DNA of 64,000 bases from JARRQJ01 sp963761035 (GCA_963761035.1 CAVXFH010000002.1:682001-746000); one strand, 5' to 3'. Shown: positions 1-10,212, counted from the stretch's first letter. Made by a program: numbers and translations. Notes: generated by a model not told the origin, from the sequence alone.

Positions 1-491
1 AACACCTGTTCTTCACCGCCACCGCCGCATGCGAGGGACGTATTAACCTTTCGCCCAAGGGCCTGGACAGTTTCCGCTGCCTGGACGCCAACACCGTGGC
101 CTACCTCGACGTCACCGGCAGCGGCAACGAGAGCGCCGCCCATCTGCGCGCCGACGGCCGCATCACCCTGATGTTTTGCAGTTTTGACACCCAGCCGGTC
201 ATCCTGCGCCTCTACGGCCACGGCCAAGTGATCTGCCCGCGCGACGCCGAGTGGAACAAACTGTCCTCACACTTCCCACCGCTGACCGGCACGCGCCAGA
301 TCATGGTGATCAGCGTGGAATCGGCGCAGACCTCCTGCGGTTACGGCGTGCCGCTGTATGAGTACACGGGCGAACGCGGCACGCTGTTGCGCTGGGCGGA
401 GAAAAAGGGCCCGCAGGGGCTCGCCGATTATTGGCGGGAAAAGAATCAAACCGGCATCGACGGTCTGCCGACGCGGTTGCTGAAAGATTAA
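1..491 (+). CDS. pyridoxamine 5'-phosphate oxidase family protein (5' partial)
   Basis: The frame is open from the first bases of the window, so the N-terminus lies outside; the GTG at 96 is an internal codon, not the start. About 162 residues are visible, beginning HLFFTAT. NLSPKG and VAYLDVTGSGNE near the front, MFCSF, and the later QTSCGYGVPLYEY segment are typical of the putative PNPOx family (FMN-binding split barrel), in which the NLSPKG/TGSGNE region lies by the flavin site. These are cytoplasmic flavoproteins that usually have no proven substrate and are not the PdxH enzyme of vitamin B6 synthesis. The C-terminus is complete. The family call is firm; the reaction is unknown. Confidence 0.85.
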   Translation, partial: HLFFTATAACEGRINLSPKGLDSFRCLDANTVAYLDVTGSGNESAAHLRADGRITLMFCSFDTQPVILRLYGHGQVICPRDAEWNKLSSHFPPLTGTRQIMVISVESAQTSCGYGVPLYEYTGERGTLLRWAEKKGPQGLADYWREKNQTGIDGLPTRLLKD

Positions 492-908
492 CCTACGCGG
501 GACGATCCGCATTGCCGAATGCGGACGGATATGCAGAGAGTTTGATTGAGGCCGCGGTCCGTCAGGTCCGTTTGCCTGCCGCGCAGCGGATGGCCGTTCG
601 CAATGCTCACGTGAGCGGCTTAAAGGCGTGAACCCAGCCGTCGCGAAGAAATCCGAAAATACACCAAAGCATGCATGGCGGCTCTATCGCGCGGGCCGCC
701 TCGGCTTTGCCCATATCCGCAGTTTCTCACCTGAATTGTTCGCGGATCCCGTTCACGATCTTTTTCGCCGCTTCGTCATTGCCGAAAATGGACATCCCTG
801 GTTTACCGCCCTTAAACCTGGATTGATCATGCAGTCATCGCCAAGTGGATTCAACGCCTTGGCGGCGCGGAGACAACCACACGAAGGAAACAACACATCA
901 TAAACTTT
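492..908. other. intergenic stretch, no supported gene
   Basis: A 417-base gap between the PNPOx-like gene and the convergent psiE-like gene. Two short plus-strand frames exist (431-631 and 628-903, overlapping by four bases), but neither product resembles a known family. The first overlaps the real upstream gene and neither start has a convincing ribosome binding site. I see no clear terminator or repeat. Confidence 0.5.
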
Positions 909-1352
909 CTATTTTCCGGTCTTTTGTGCTAGCGCGGCGTCGCGTTGATACAATAATACCGACCCCACCCGCAATATAGTCAGCGCTATGATGAGGGCGC
1001 TCATGCCGTAGAGTTGTCCGGGATCGATCTTTTCTTCGAATAATTTGATCATAACCTCACGCAGCACAAATACAATGGCGGCATCCGTGATGAATGTCAT
1101 GCGCAACCGTTTCGAATTAAAGTATTCCGCAAGAGAGCGCAATAACTCGATCATGACAAATAAAGTCAGCACGTCGTATATTATTTCCAGATAACCCGAA
1201 CGGATCTCGTGCTCTATAACCAAATCTCGAATATCGATAAACAGATCAACTACGCCTATGAGGAGGACCGTGATAATCACGATCATCATCAGGATGAAGA
1301 TACCGATTAGGACCTTGTTAAATACAGCGAGGAAATTGATTTTCAACATCAT
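909..1352 (-). CDS. PsiE family (phosphate-starvation-inducible E) membrane protein
   Basis: A 147-residue protein with four hydrophobic segments (about residues 10-35, 55-75, 85-100 and 115-135), matching the size and four-helix layout of the PsiE family. The charged stretch between helices 2 and 3 (EYFNSKRLRM) and the DAAIVFVLREVMI segment are characteristic. PsiE is an inner-membrane protein of unknown biochemical role, named for PhoB-dependent induction in E. coli; no Pho box was identified here. Two adjacent ATG codons are possible starts (1352 and 1349). The second is better spaced from the AAAGG motif, so the mature start may be one residue later. It stands alone. Confidence 0.85.
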   Translation of the reverse strand: MMLKINFLAVFNKVLIGIFILMMIVIITVLLIGVVDLFIDIRDLVIEHEIRSGYLEIIYDVLTLFVMIELLRSLAEYFNSKRLRMTFITDAAIVFVLREVMIKLFEEKIDPGQLYGMSALIIALTILRVGSVLLYQRDAALAQKTGK

Positions 1353-1594
1353 TGCCTTTCATGCAGTCTCGTAGATCTCATTAAATTTACCGGTAATCCG
1401 CTTAGCGCCTTATCGCTGATTAGAACTCGTTTTGGTATTTTAACGCGATATCTTACAATAAATTCCAGGCGACACGATCGGGCAAGTAGCGCGACGCACC
1501 GCGAGCCGGCGCTCTCCGTTCATTGCCGCCATCTGACCGAACCGGATCAACCGTCTGCCTTGCGCGGGGTTGTCCCGGATTCATTACAAAGACA

Positions 1595-2461
1595 TCATAA
1601 TGTTTCCTGCTCTAGACGCTCATATTCTGAGATGACTTGGGCTCCCAACAGCAGCAATATCGCGGCGATCTCCATGCTGAACAATGCGACTACTGCGGTG
1701 GTCAGAGAGCCATAAACGACGCTGGCCTGCGACAGTTTCGAAAAGTACCAGATGAGAATACGGCGGATAACTTCCCACAGTGACGTAGCGATGAACCCGC
1801 CAATTAGGGCATGGTGGATGCGTATCCGTCCAACCGGAAGGACTAGATAGAGAGCCGCGAGAAGCAAGCCCTCCACGCAATAGCCGAGAAGATAGAGAAG
1901 CACGCCCGATACCCCGCGAAGCGGCCAGTCGTGGCCAAATAAGTAGATGCTCTCCTTAGCCATTGCCTGCAAGATGGCGGACGCAAGCGTCACTCCGAGC
2001 GCGGCAATGCCAAGAAATACAACAAAGCAGTACGGCAGAACAGCCGATATTATGAAATGGCGTTTTATGACGTTCCCACGATGGGGAAAGATGACGGATA
2101 TCGCCTTTTCCAGCACGGAAAAGGCGAGTGTGCTGAAGAATATCATCGTTGCCAGCAGCACGGCGCCGTAGGAAGCACGCTTCTCGAGAAAACTGGATAC
2201 ATCGGTCAAAACGGCCCTGGACTGGCTCGGTACAAGCCATTCCAGGTATCGCCCCAAGGTATTGAGAAGTACCGCTTGGTCAACAAACTGCGAGAGAGCG
2301 ATTACCGACAGGATCAGCAGCGGCAACACCGACAGCAACGAATAATAGGCAACGGCACCCGCCAGAAGTATTCCCTGATTTTTTCTGAAGCTCCTCAACG
2401 TTCGCAAAGCAAAGTCCGCGGGGTGCTTCAATACTTGCAGTGCCGGCTTGCTCAGTCGCAT
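1595..2461 (-). CDS. YihY/BrkB family inner-membrane protein
   Basis: A 288-residue integral membrane protein. FRKNQGILLAGAVAYYSLLSVLPLL at the front (about residues 25-50) is the hallmark of the YihY/BrkB (formerly RNase BN) family, and GGFIATSLWEVIRR near residue 225 is the second family landmark. About six hydrophobic helices follow the short basic N-terminus. Older annotations as ribonuclease BN are wrong (true RNase BN is ElaC/RNase Z); the family role is not settled, although BrkB was linked to serum resistance in Bordetella. It is a single-gene unit separated from psiE by about 240 bases. Confidence 0.9.
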   Translation of the reverse strand: MRLSKPALQVLKHPADFALRTLRSFRKNQGILLAGAVAYYSLLSVLPLLILSVIALSQFVDQAVLLNTLGRYLEWLVPSQSRAVLTDVSSFLEKRASYGAVLLATMIFFSTLAFSVLEKAISVIFPHRGNVIKRHFIISAVLPYCFVVFLGIAALGVTLASAILQAMAKESIYLFGHDWPLRGVSGVLLYLLGYCVEGLLLAALYLVLPVGRIRIHHALIGGFIATSLWEVIRRILIWYFSKLSQASVVYGSLTTAVVALFSMEIAAILLLLGAQVISEYERLEQETL

Positions 2462-2796
2462 CGTAAACCTTTAGATCTCTAATCGTGCCTGGTACGCTGA
2501 CTTACCGGTTAATATAAAGGGTCTTCAGGAAATCGTGTGGATTATTTTGGGCGAAATTCATATGGCGCCGGAGTGCGCCGACCGTCCGTTAGCGGATACA
2601 TTCAGAATATCCGGCGCTGGCCGTCAGGGGACTTTTTAATTATTTCCCGCATCGAGCCCCGCGCCGAATCAAGTCAATTCGTGCGCATGATCGTGCGGGT
2701 TGGCGTTTTCAAAGTCATCTAGACGGTTACTCGATGTTGATATCGCACCACGATGACGGGTGCGCGCGGCGGACGCGTTCCACTCACCTATCCCGA
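2462..2796. other. intergenic stretch between yihY-like gene and metZ
   Basis: A 335-base gap downstream of metZ (minus strand) and upstream of the yihY-like gene. A 61-codon plus-strand frame (2537-2722) has no recognisable product or ribosome binding site. No clear T-tailed terminator for metZ was seen. Confidence 0.4.
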
Positions 2797-3987
2797 TTAT
2801 GCCTTCAAGCCCCGCGCCAGATCCGCCTTCAGGTCATCGATGTTTTCCAGGCCCACCGCTACCCGCGCTAGATTATCCTTGATACCCGCCGCGGCGCGCG
2901 CCTCGGGCGTCAGCCGCCCGTGGGTGGTGGTGGCGGGATGGGTGATGGTGCTCTTGGTGTCGCCGAGGTTGGCGGTAATGGCGATGAGCCGGGTGTTGTC
3001 GATCACCTTCCACGCCGCGTCCCGGTCGCCCTTTACCTCGAAGGACAGCAGGCCGCCGAAACCGCGCTGCTGGCGTTTCGCCAATTCGTGCTGCGGGTGC
3101 GAGATCAGGCCGGGATAGTAGACGCGCGCGACCGCCGGCTGTTGTTCCAGCCATTGCGCCAGGGCCAGGGCATTGGCGCAGTGCGCCTGCATGCGCACGG
3201 ACAGGGTTTCCAATCCTTTCAGAAACAGCCAGGCATGAAAGGGGCTCATACTGGGACCGGCGGTGCGCAAGGCGCCGTAGACATCGCCGCCCACTTCCTT
3301 TTCCCGGCCGATCACCGCGCCGCCCAGGCCGCGGCCCTGGCCGTCGATGTATTTGGTGGCGGAGGTCACGACGATGTCCGCGCCGAGATCCAAGGGCCGC
3401 TGCAAGGCCGAGGTACACACGGTGTTGTCCACCACCAGCAGGCAGCCGTGCTCATGGGCCAACGCGGCAAGGGCGGCGATGTCCGCCACCTCGGTGAGAG
3501 GATTGGCCGGCGTTTCCAGGAACAACCAGCGGGTGGCGGGGCGAATGGCGGCACGCCACGCCTCGAGATCGGTGAGCGGTACGTAGCTGGTCGCGACGCC
3601 GAACTTGCCGAAATAATTGTTGAACAAGATGACGGTGCTGCCGAACACGCCATTGCTGGAGACGATATGATCGCCGCTCTTCAGCAGTCCCAAGCCCGCC
3701 GCCAGGATCGCGGCCATACCCGAGCCGGTGGCTACGGCGCGTTCGCCGCCCTCCATGGCGGCGATGCGCTGTTCGAAGACCCGCACCGTGGGATTGGTGA
3801 AACGGGAATAGATGTTGCCGGGCTGCTGGCCGGAGAAGCGCGCCGCCGCCTCCGCCGCGCTGGAAAACACATAACTGGTAGAGGCGAAGATGGGTTCGCT
3901 CATCTCGCCTTCCTGGCTGCGCACCTGGCCGGCGTGCACCGCCAGGGTCTCCAATCCGTACTCGCCGTCGTTGTGGAACCGTGACAT
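2797..3987 (-). CDS. metZ: O-succinylhomoserine sulfhydrylase
   Basis: A PLP enzyme of the Cys/Met metabolism family that makes homocysteine directly from O-succinylhomoserine and sulfide in methionine synthesis. The cytoplasmic protein has 396 residues from the chosen ATG (MSRFHNDG...). It shows YSRFTNPT (about 60-67), a glycine/serine phosphate-binding segment ATGSGMAAI (about 86-94) and the PLP lysine in SATKYIDGQGRGLGG (Lys about 212). The frame could extend 30 residues upstream, but that extension runs back through the riboswitch terminator. The ATG at 3987 has a GAGGAGC ribosome binding site, which fixes the start. It lies downstream of purF, the usual last place in the trp-acc-fol-pur cluster, but has its own promoter and riboswitch. 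The GQGR...GG context favours MetZ over MetB or MetC. Confidence 0.94.
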   Translation of the reverse strand: MSRFHNDGEYGLETLAVHAGQVRSQEGEMSEPIFASTSYVFSSAAEAAARFSGQQPGNIYSRFTNPTVRVFEQRIAAMEGGERAVATGSGMAAILAAGLGLLKSGDHIVSSNGVFGSTVILFNNYFGKFGVATSYVPLTDLEAWRAAIRPATRWLFLETPANPLTEVADIAALAALAHEHGCLLVVDNTVCTSALQRPLDLGADIVVTSATKYIDGQGRGLGGAVIGREKEVGGDVYGALRTAGPSMSPFHAWLFLKGLETLSVRMQAHCANALALAQWLEQQPAVARVYYPGLISHPQHELAKRQQRGFGGLLSFEVKGDRDAAWKVIDNTRLIAITANLGDTKSTITHPATTTHGRLTPEARAAAGIKDNLARVAVGLENIDDLKADLARGLKA

Positions 3988-4023
3988 TCGCCGCTCCTCT
4001 CTAAACGTCAAAGCGGCGGGCGC

Positions 4024-4058
4024 AAAAAACCCGCCGTGTCGATTCACTAAAGCGGGTT
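4024..4058 (-). terminator. intrinsic terminator in the metZ leader
   Basis: On the minus strand AACCCGC (4058-4052) pairs with GCGGGTT (4034-4028) around a 17-base loop, followed at once by a T-tract running to 4024. It lies between the riboswitch aptamer and the metZ start, so it would stop transcription before the gene. Its 5' arm overlaps CGCTTTA (4054-4048), which can instead pair with TAAAGCG (4070-4064) in the aptamer tail, a classic antiterminator arrangement. Confidence 0.8.
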
Positions 4059-4060
4059 GT

Positions 4061-4116
4061 CCTCGCTTTAGCCGCATTTATTACGCGCCCGCAAGCTGAT
4101 ATCAAATCGGCGCCCG
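4061..4116 (-). promoter_or_regulatory. SAM-II riboswitch aptamer controlling metZ
   Basis: Read on the minus strand, the segment follows the SAM-II layout: P1 arm GCGCC, then GATTTG, a loop with GCTTGC, the returning P1 arm GGCGC, then GTAATAAATG and GGCTAAAG. These elements and their order match the marine SAM-II aptamer of known structure (GAUUU, UUGC, the returning arm, GUGAUAAAUG, GCUAAA) as I recall it. The loop AGCT can pair with GGCT to give the H-type pseudoknot. Placement before metZ is a canonical SAM-II context. The aptamer begins at the predicted transcription start and is followed by a terminator/antiterminator pair, so SAM should switch metZ off. Known SAM-II examples are mainly alphaproteobacterial and mostly thought to act on translation. 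Confidence 0.85.
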
Positions 4117-4121
4117 TTGCC

Positions 4122-4150
4122 AGATTAAAAAACCGGACCTCGCTTGTCAA
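4122..4150 (-). promoter_or_regulatory. sigma-70-type promoter of metZ
   Basis: A perfect -35 TTGACA (4150-4145, minus strand) is followed after 17 bases by TAATCT (4127-4122) as a modest -10; TTTAAT two bases earlier is an alternative with a 15-base spacer. The predicted start falls at about 4116, exactly where the riboswitch aptamer begins. It lies in the purF-metZ gap, so metZ can be transcribed independently of purF. Confidence 0.7.
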
Positions 4151-4174
4151 TCTCCACTTAAAGTTTTAGCGGGC

Positions 4175-5692
<1,518 letters not shown>

Positions 5693-5736
5693 AGTCTTAT
5701 TTCACCTCGTCGCTGCCTGATGCAGAATACATTTTG

Positions 5737-6246
5737 TCAACGGCTGAAACCGCTCCATCCTTGATCAATCTCCGCATGAAGACCCGCCGGCAGGAGTTTA
5801 TGGAAGTGGTTCAGCATGGGATGCAAATAGCCTACGATGAGCGAGCCCTGCCAGGCATTAGATTCCACCAGCGGCGTCAGTTCCACCAGGATTACCACCA
5901 GGGCCGCTACCAAGGCCCCGCGCGCAATGCCGAACACCACGCCCAACAACCGATCCGAGGTGCGCACGCCCGCCTTTTTCAGCAAGCCGGCCAGCAGATA
6001 ATTGACAATGACTCCGGCGATCAATACCGAGACGAACAGGGCGATGAAGGCCGCCGCCAAGCGCATGGAGGGGTTGCCGATCACGCCGCTCAAATGTGCC
6101 GCCGCGTCGGCACTGAAGCTCATCGCCAGCCAAAACGCGGCGATCCACACCAATAATGAAACCGTCTCGCGCACAAATCCGCGTAACAGCCCCACCAAAG
6201 CGGAGATAGCGATGACGCATAAGATGGTGTAATCAAGCCCGTTCAT
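5737..6246 (-). CDS. cvpA: CvpA family membrane protein
   Basis: A 169-residue inner-membrane protein with four predicted helices (about residues 3-20, 27-48, 63-88 and 100-122). The opening NGLDYTILCVIAISALVGLLRGFVRE is the standard CvpA start, and GVVFGIARGALV near residue 105 is the second signature. CvpA is needed for colicin V production in E. coli and contributes to bile and envelope resistance; its molecular activity is unclear. It lies just upstream of purF, its usual partner, probably in the same transcript. Confidence 0.95.
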   Translation of the reverse strand: MNGLDYTILCVIAISALVGLLRGFVRETVSLLVWIAAFWLAMSFSADAAAHLSGVIGNPSMRLAAAFIALFVSVLIAGVIVNYLLAGLLKKAGVRTSDRLLGVVFGIARGALVAALVVILVELTPLVESNAWQGSLIVGYLHPMLNHFHKLLPAGLHAEIDQGWSGFSR

Positions 6247-6464
6247 CGGCTAACCGATCGCACCCGGGTATTGCCGGCGACAAGCGGAAAAGTCATACGC
6301 CAAGATCAAAATCGCCGGCCACAGTGCAACGCCTGTTATGCATATTGTGCAATGAACTCCCTTTAATCGGCCACCTCACGCCACGACCGAGGCATCCTAA
6401 GAAAGATGTAAAACCAAGTTGGTGATTTTACCAGATCGGCCACCAATCGGCAGCACGGTGTTCG

Positions 6465-7049
6465 TCAGGGAATGTGCAGCACGATGGCCTTGAGCTTGAG
6501 ATCGCGTTCTATCCGATTACGGAGGGTTTCCGCCGCGGCACGCTGTTGCTCGAGACCGATACGGACGCGGTAGACCGTCTGCCCTCTTTGCTTGAACTGA
6601 TCCACGATCACGCGATAACCCTTTTTCAGAAGCTGTTCACGCAGTTCCTCGGCATTTTTCCCGCTCGAGAAACTCCCCAACTGTACCACCCAGCCCTCCG
6701 CTCCCCCCGCGGCGCCGTTCGCCGCGGGGGGAGCGGAGGGGGATGGCGGCGTGGGAATCGTCTTCGGCGGCGAAGTCTGAAGCGCCGGCGCGGCCGCCGG
6801 AGAAGGGGGGGGCGCGTCGGCCTTGGGCGGCACGGCCGCCCCCTCCAGTTCGGACTGGGCCTGTTTCGACCATTCTTCCAACGGCAATATCCGGGTAACG
6901 AACCCGTTGTCCGGTTTTTTCGGAATATTACCCTTACCCCACCATTGATCCGCTTCATGCATATCGAGGAGGAAGGGAATGACGATGACGCCCAGCGCCA
7001 CCAGCACCAGGCCGCCTACAATACGCTGCTTATTCCGACTGCGTTCCAC
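6465..7049 (-). CDS. dedD: SPOR domain protein, DedD-type
   Basis: A 194-residue protein with a short basic N-terminus, one membrane helix (about residues 10-30), a proline/alanine-rich linker (about 70-115) and a C-terminal SPOR domain (about 118-194; GWVVQLGSFSS, LREQLLKKGYRV, YRVRIGL). SPOR domains bind denuded peptidoglycan glycan strands at the septum, so the linker and SPOR domain should be periplasmic. Its place between folC and cvpA is that of dedD, a non-essential division protein. It starts three bases after folC ends, indicating co-transcription; a 218-base gap then separates it from cvpA. Confidence 0.92.
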   Translation of the reverse strand: MERSRNKQRIVGGLVLVALGVIVIPFLLDMHEADQWWGKGNIPKKPDNGFVTRILPLEEWSKQAQSELEGAAVPPKADAPPPSPAAAPALQTSPPKTIPTPPSPSAPPAANGAAGGAEGWVVQLGSFSSGKNAEELREQLLKKGYRVIVDQFKQRGQTVYRVRIGLEQQRAAAETLRNRIERDLKLKAIVLHIP

Positions 7050-7052
7050 TAT

Positions 7053-8369
7053 TCACCCCGACAAAACACGCTCATTTTGCACTGATCCGGCCTGCCGCCA
7101 CCAGGCGCTGTTATCCGGTTCCAAGGCCGCCGCAACGGTATGGAACGATCCGAACACTACGATGCGGTCGGCGGAACCCGCCGCGGCCGCCGCACCCGCC
7201 AAGGCAGCGGATACCGCGAAATATTCAAGAACAGTTTGCCCCGGTACAACGGCGCGCACCTGTTGTGCCAATTGCGCGGCCGTAGCGCCCCGTTCACAGG
7301 CAAGACTTGCCACATGCCATACGGCCACCGCCTCAGCCATCTCCCGGATCACGCCTGCCGCATCCTTATCCGCCAACATCCCCACCACGGCATGAGTCCG
7401 CCCCGTGCACGGCAAATTCTTCAATCCCCCGGCCAAGGCCGATGCGGCTTGGGGATTATGCGCAACATCGCAGAGGCGCAGACCTTCTCCATCCAGGAGT
7501 TGCAGGCGACCCGGCAGATCCACCGAACTTAACCCCGCCCGCACCGCCTGCTGCGCCACCGGAAAGCGGGATTTCAATAACGCCAAGGCCATAAGCGCCG
7601 TGGCGGCATTCTTAAGCTGATAGGCCCCGCGCAAACTTGGCGGCGGCAAGCTATGGCGGTTTCGTCCCATGCCCCACCATGACCACCCCGCCATTTCCCG
7701 CTTATAGCCGAATTCCGAATTAAAGCAATACAGGGGCGCACCCAGGGCGCGAGCATACGCCGTTACGCTGGCGGGCGGATCATCATCGCCATAAACCGCC
7801 GGCCTGCCGGGCCGAAAGATACCCGCCTTTTCCGCACCGATTGCCTCGCGGTCGGCGCCCAGCCAATCAGTATGGTCGATGGCCACCGTTGTCACCACCG
7901 CCACGTCCGCGTCCAAGACATTAACCGCGTCCAGCCGACCACCCATTCCCACTTCCAAAACCACGATATCCAGGCCGGCGCGGGCAAAAATATCCAAGGC
8001 GCCAAGGGTGCCGAATTCAAAATAGGTCAGGGTGATGTCCCGGCGCGCCTCATCCACCCTGTCAAAGGCCCGGCAGAGCTCGGCATCGTTTACTGCGTCC
8101 CGATCGATCCTGATACGTTCGTTATATCGCAATAAATGGGGCGAAGTATAAACTCCGACGCGATACCCGGCGGCGCTCAGTATCGCTTCCAGCATAGCCG
8201 CGCAAGAACCTTTGCCGTTGGTGCCGCCCACCGTGATAAGCCCATAGGCCGGCCGCACCCAGCCCAGGCGCTGCAAAACCTCCCGCACCCGTCCCAAACC
8301 CATGTCGATCTTGAATGGATGAAGGCTCTCTTGCCAGGCGAGCCATTCAGCGAGAGTGGAGTAGCGCAT
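7053..8369 (-). CDS. folC: bifunctional folylpolyglutamate/dihydrofolate synthase
   Basis: A 438-residue Mur-ligase-family enzyme. It joins glutamate to dihydropteroate to make dihydrofolate, and adds further glutamates to folates. The P-loop VGGTNGKGS lies near residue 47, SPHLLRYNERI (about 75) is the folate-binding loop, and VLEVGMGGRLDAVN (about 135) and TTVAIDHTDWLG (about 160) are family landmarks. The C-terminal Rossmann-like domain carries DVAHNPQAA (about 300). Length and start (MRYSTLAEWLAW) are normal. It lies between accD and dedD, as in E. coli. Confidence 0.96.
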   Translation of the reverse strand: MRYSTLAEWLAWQESLHPFKIDMGLGRVREVLQRLGWVRPAYGLITVGGTNGKGSCAAMLEAILSAAGYRVGVYTSPHLLRYNERIRIDRDAVNDAELCRAFDRVDEARRDITLTYFEFGTLGALDIFARAGLDIVVLEVGMGGRLDAVNVLDADVAVVTTVAIDHTDWLGADREAIGAEKAGIFRPGRPAVYGDDDPPASVTAYARALGAPLYCFNSEFGYKREMAGWSWWGMGRNRHSLPPPSLRGAYQLKNAATALMALALLKSRFPVAQQAVRAGLSSVDLPGRLQLLDGEGLRLCDVAHNPQAASALAGGLKNLPCTGRTHAVVGMLADKDAAGVIREMAEAVAVWHVASLACERGATAAQLAQQVRAVVPGQTVLEYFAVSAALAGAAAAAGSADRIVVFGSFHTVAAALEPDNSAWWRQAGSVQNERVLSG

Positions 8370-8455
8370 GACTGAAAAAAGCTTCTGCTATTTAATTACG
8401 CGTTTTGGCTTGATCCGGCATCCCACAAACCCGAAACGCGTAAGCCCGGTCCCGT

Positions 8456-9316
8456 TCACTCCATCGCCTGATGGGTGAAGATTGCCATGAGATTGCCGAC
8501 GCGATCACGCATTTCACGCCGGTCGACGATCAAATCGATCACACCGTGCTGCAAGAGAAATTCACTGCGTTGAAACCCCTCCGGCAGGGTTTCCCTTACC
8601 GTCTGCTCTATCACACGCGGACCGGCAAACCCGATCAGGGCATTGGGCTCCGCGATATTGACATCCCCCAACATGGCCAAACTCGCCGACACGCCTCCCA
8701 TGGTGGGATCGGTAAGCACGGATATAAAGGGGAGACCCTTTTTGTTGAGCTTGGCCAGAGCCGCGCTGGTCTTGGCCATCTGCATCAGCGAGAACAACGC
8801 TTCCTGCATGCGCGCGCCGCCGCTGGCGGAAAAGCACACCAAGGGGATACGTTCCTCCAGGCAAATATCCACCGCACGTACGAAACGCTCACCCACCACC
8901 GCGCCCATGGAGCCGCCCATGAAACCGAATTCAAAGGCCGCCACCACCAAGGGATGCCCTTTGAGCTTGCCGTGGACCACCACCAAGGCATCGCGCTCGC
9001 CGGTGCTCTTTTGCGCCTGGGTGAGCCTGTCCCTGTAGCGTTTGCTGTCCTTGAACTTGAGTACATCCTGAGGTTCAATCTCGGCCCCGATCTCGACACG
9101 AGGCTCGGGATCCAGAAAGGCATCCAGACGGCGGCGCGCATTGATACGCATATGATGGCTACACTTGGGACAGACATCCAAGCTACGCTCCATCTCCGCC
9201 CGATACAATACCGCGGAGCAAGATTCGCACTTGATCCATAAGCCCTCGGGCATCGCCTTCTTGGTCTTGCCTTCGGTACGAATTTTGGAGGGTAACAGTT
9301 TTTCAAACCAGCTCAT
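8456..9316 (-). CDS. accD: acetyl-CoA carboxylase carboxyltransferase subunit beta
   Basis: The beta half of the carboxyltransferase that, with AccA, moves carboxyl from biotin-BCCP to acetyl-CoA to form malonyl-CoA for fatty acid synthesis. It has 286 residues. The four-cysteine zinc ribbon is complete (Cys30, Cys33, Cys49, Cys52). The crotonase-like core follows, with GFMGGSMGAVVGER, SASGGARMQE and LTDPTMGGVSAS. The 86-base gap to folC and 89-base gap to trpA place it in the usual trpA-accD-folC order, where a secondary promoter is common; none was clear here. Confidence 0.97.
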   Translation of the reverse strand: MSWFEKLLPSKIRTEGKTKKAMPEGLWIKCESCSAVLYRAEMERSLDVCPKCSHHMRINARRRLDAFLDPEPRVEIGAEIEPQDVLKFKDSKRYRDRLTQAQKSTGERDALVVVHGKLKGHPLVVAAFEFGFMGGSMGAVVGERFVRAVDICLEERIPLVCFSASGGARMQEALFSLMQMAKTSAALAKLNKKGLPFISVLTDPTMGGVSASLAMLGDVNIAEPNALIGFAGPRVIEQTVRETLPEGFQRSEFLLQHGVIDLIVDRREMRDRVGNLMAIFTHQAME

Positions 9317-9337
9317 TCTCTAGGTTCCGAGTTTTGT

Positions 9338-9405
9338 GTTTCGAGTAATCGAGTTACAAGTTCCAGGCGGTATACAACCGGAACGCATAACCCGCGACTC
9401 GAAAC
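9338..9405. repeat. inverted repeat in the trpA-accD gap
   Basis: GTTTCGAGT at 9338-9346 is exactly inverted as ACTCGAAAC at 9397-9405, immediately against the trpA stop. Between them are further decayed copies of the same motif (CGAGTTACAAGTT). The 50-base loop is too long for a good terminator and there is no T-tract. It looks like intergenic filler repeats of a kind seen in several gammaproteobacterial genomes. Confidence 0.5.
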
Positions 9406-10212
9406 TCAGTTTTCATCCATCGCCCGCCGCATCTCGACGATGAGGACCGCAGCCTCCGCAGGAATCTTATCAGGGGTATTCGCCAAGGCGCCAATCCTGC
9501 TCACCAACACACTCCCCACCACCACCGCGTCGGCCACCGCCGCGACCCGCGCCGCCGAAGCGCCGTCGCGGATACCGAAACCCACGCCGATGGGCAGCTT
9601 GGTAACGGCGCGGATCTCCTTGAGTTTGCGCGCCACCGCCTCGACATCGAGGGTCGCGGCGCCTGTAACCCCTTTCAACGACACGTAATACACGAAGCCG
9701 CCGGCCGCCGTACAAATCTTTTTCACCCGCGACGGCGTCGTGGTTGGCGCCAGTAAAAAGACGGGGTCCACGCCATAACGGCGTAAATGTCCCGCCAATT
9801 GATCGCCCTCTTCCGGTGGCAGGTCCACAGTGAGCACGCCATCCACTCCCGCCCGCGCCGCGGCGGCGGCGAAAGGCTCATAGCCCATCGCTTCCACGGG
9901 ATTGAGATAACCCATCAACACCACGGGGGTCGCCTCATTGTCGCCGCGAAATTCCCGGACCATATTCAACACCTGCCGCAGACTCACATGATAGGTCAAG
10001 GCCCGTTCGCAGGCCCGCTGGATCACCGGTCCGTCGGCCATGGGATCGGAGAAAGGCACCCCCAGCTCGAGGATGTCGGCGCCCGCCTTCACCAAGGCAT
10101 GCATGAGCGGTACGGTCACTTCGGGATTGGGATCGCCGGCGGTGATATACGGAATCAGCGCCTTCCGGCCGTCGGCGCCCAATCGGGAAAAACACGCGGC
10201 GATACGACTCAT
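9406..10212 (-). CDS. trpA: tryptophan synthase alpha subunit
   Basis: Cleaves indole-3-glycerol phosphate to indole and glyceraldehyde 3-phosphate; indole is channelled to TrpB in the alpha2beta2 complex. It is a 268-residue TIM barrel with both catalytic acids: Glu49 in ILELGVPFSDP and Asp60 in MADGPVIQ. The phosphate-binding GVGFGIRDG segment (about 212-220) is intact. It overlaps the end of trpB by four bases, which indicates translational coupling and supports equal subunit output. Confidence 0.98.
   Translation of the reverse strand: MSRIAACFSRLGADGRKALIPYITAGDPNPEVTVPLMHALVKAGADILELGVPFSDPMADGPVIQRACERALTYHVSLRQVLNMVREFRGDNEATPVVLMGYLNPVEAMGYEPFAAAAARAGVDGVLTVDLPPEEGDQLAGHLRRYGVDPVFLLAPTTTPSRVKKICTAAGGFVYYVSLKGVTGAATLDVEAVARKLKEIRAVTKLPIGVGFGIRDGASAARVAAVADAVVVGSVLVSRIGALANTPDKIPAEAAVLIVEMRRAMDEN

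Noticed and set aside
628..903. 91-codon frame after the PNPOx-like gene
   Set aside because: No ribosome binding site, no recognisable family and it overlaps another weak frame; kept only as a gap note.
2920..3984. 354-codon plus-strand frame opposite metZ
   Set aside because: Antisense shadow: low-complexity Gly/Gln/His-rich product with no family resemblance, whereas the minus strand is a full MetZ.
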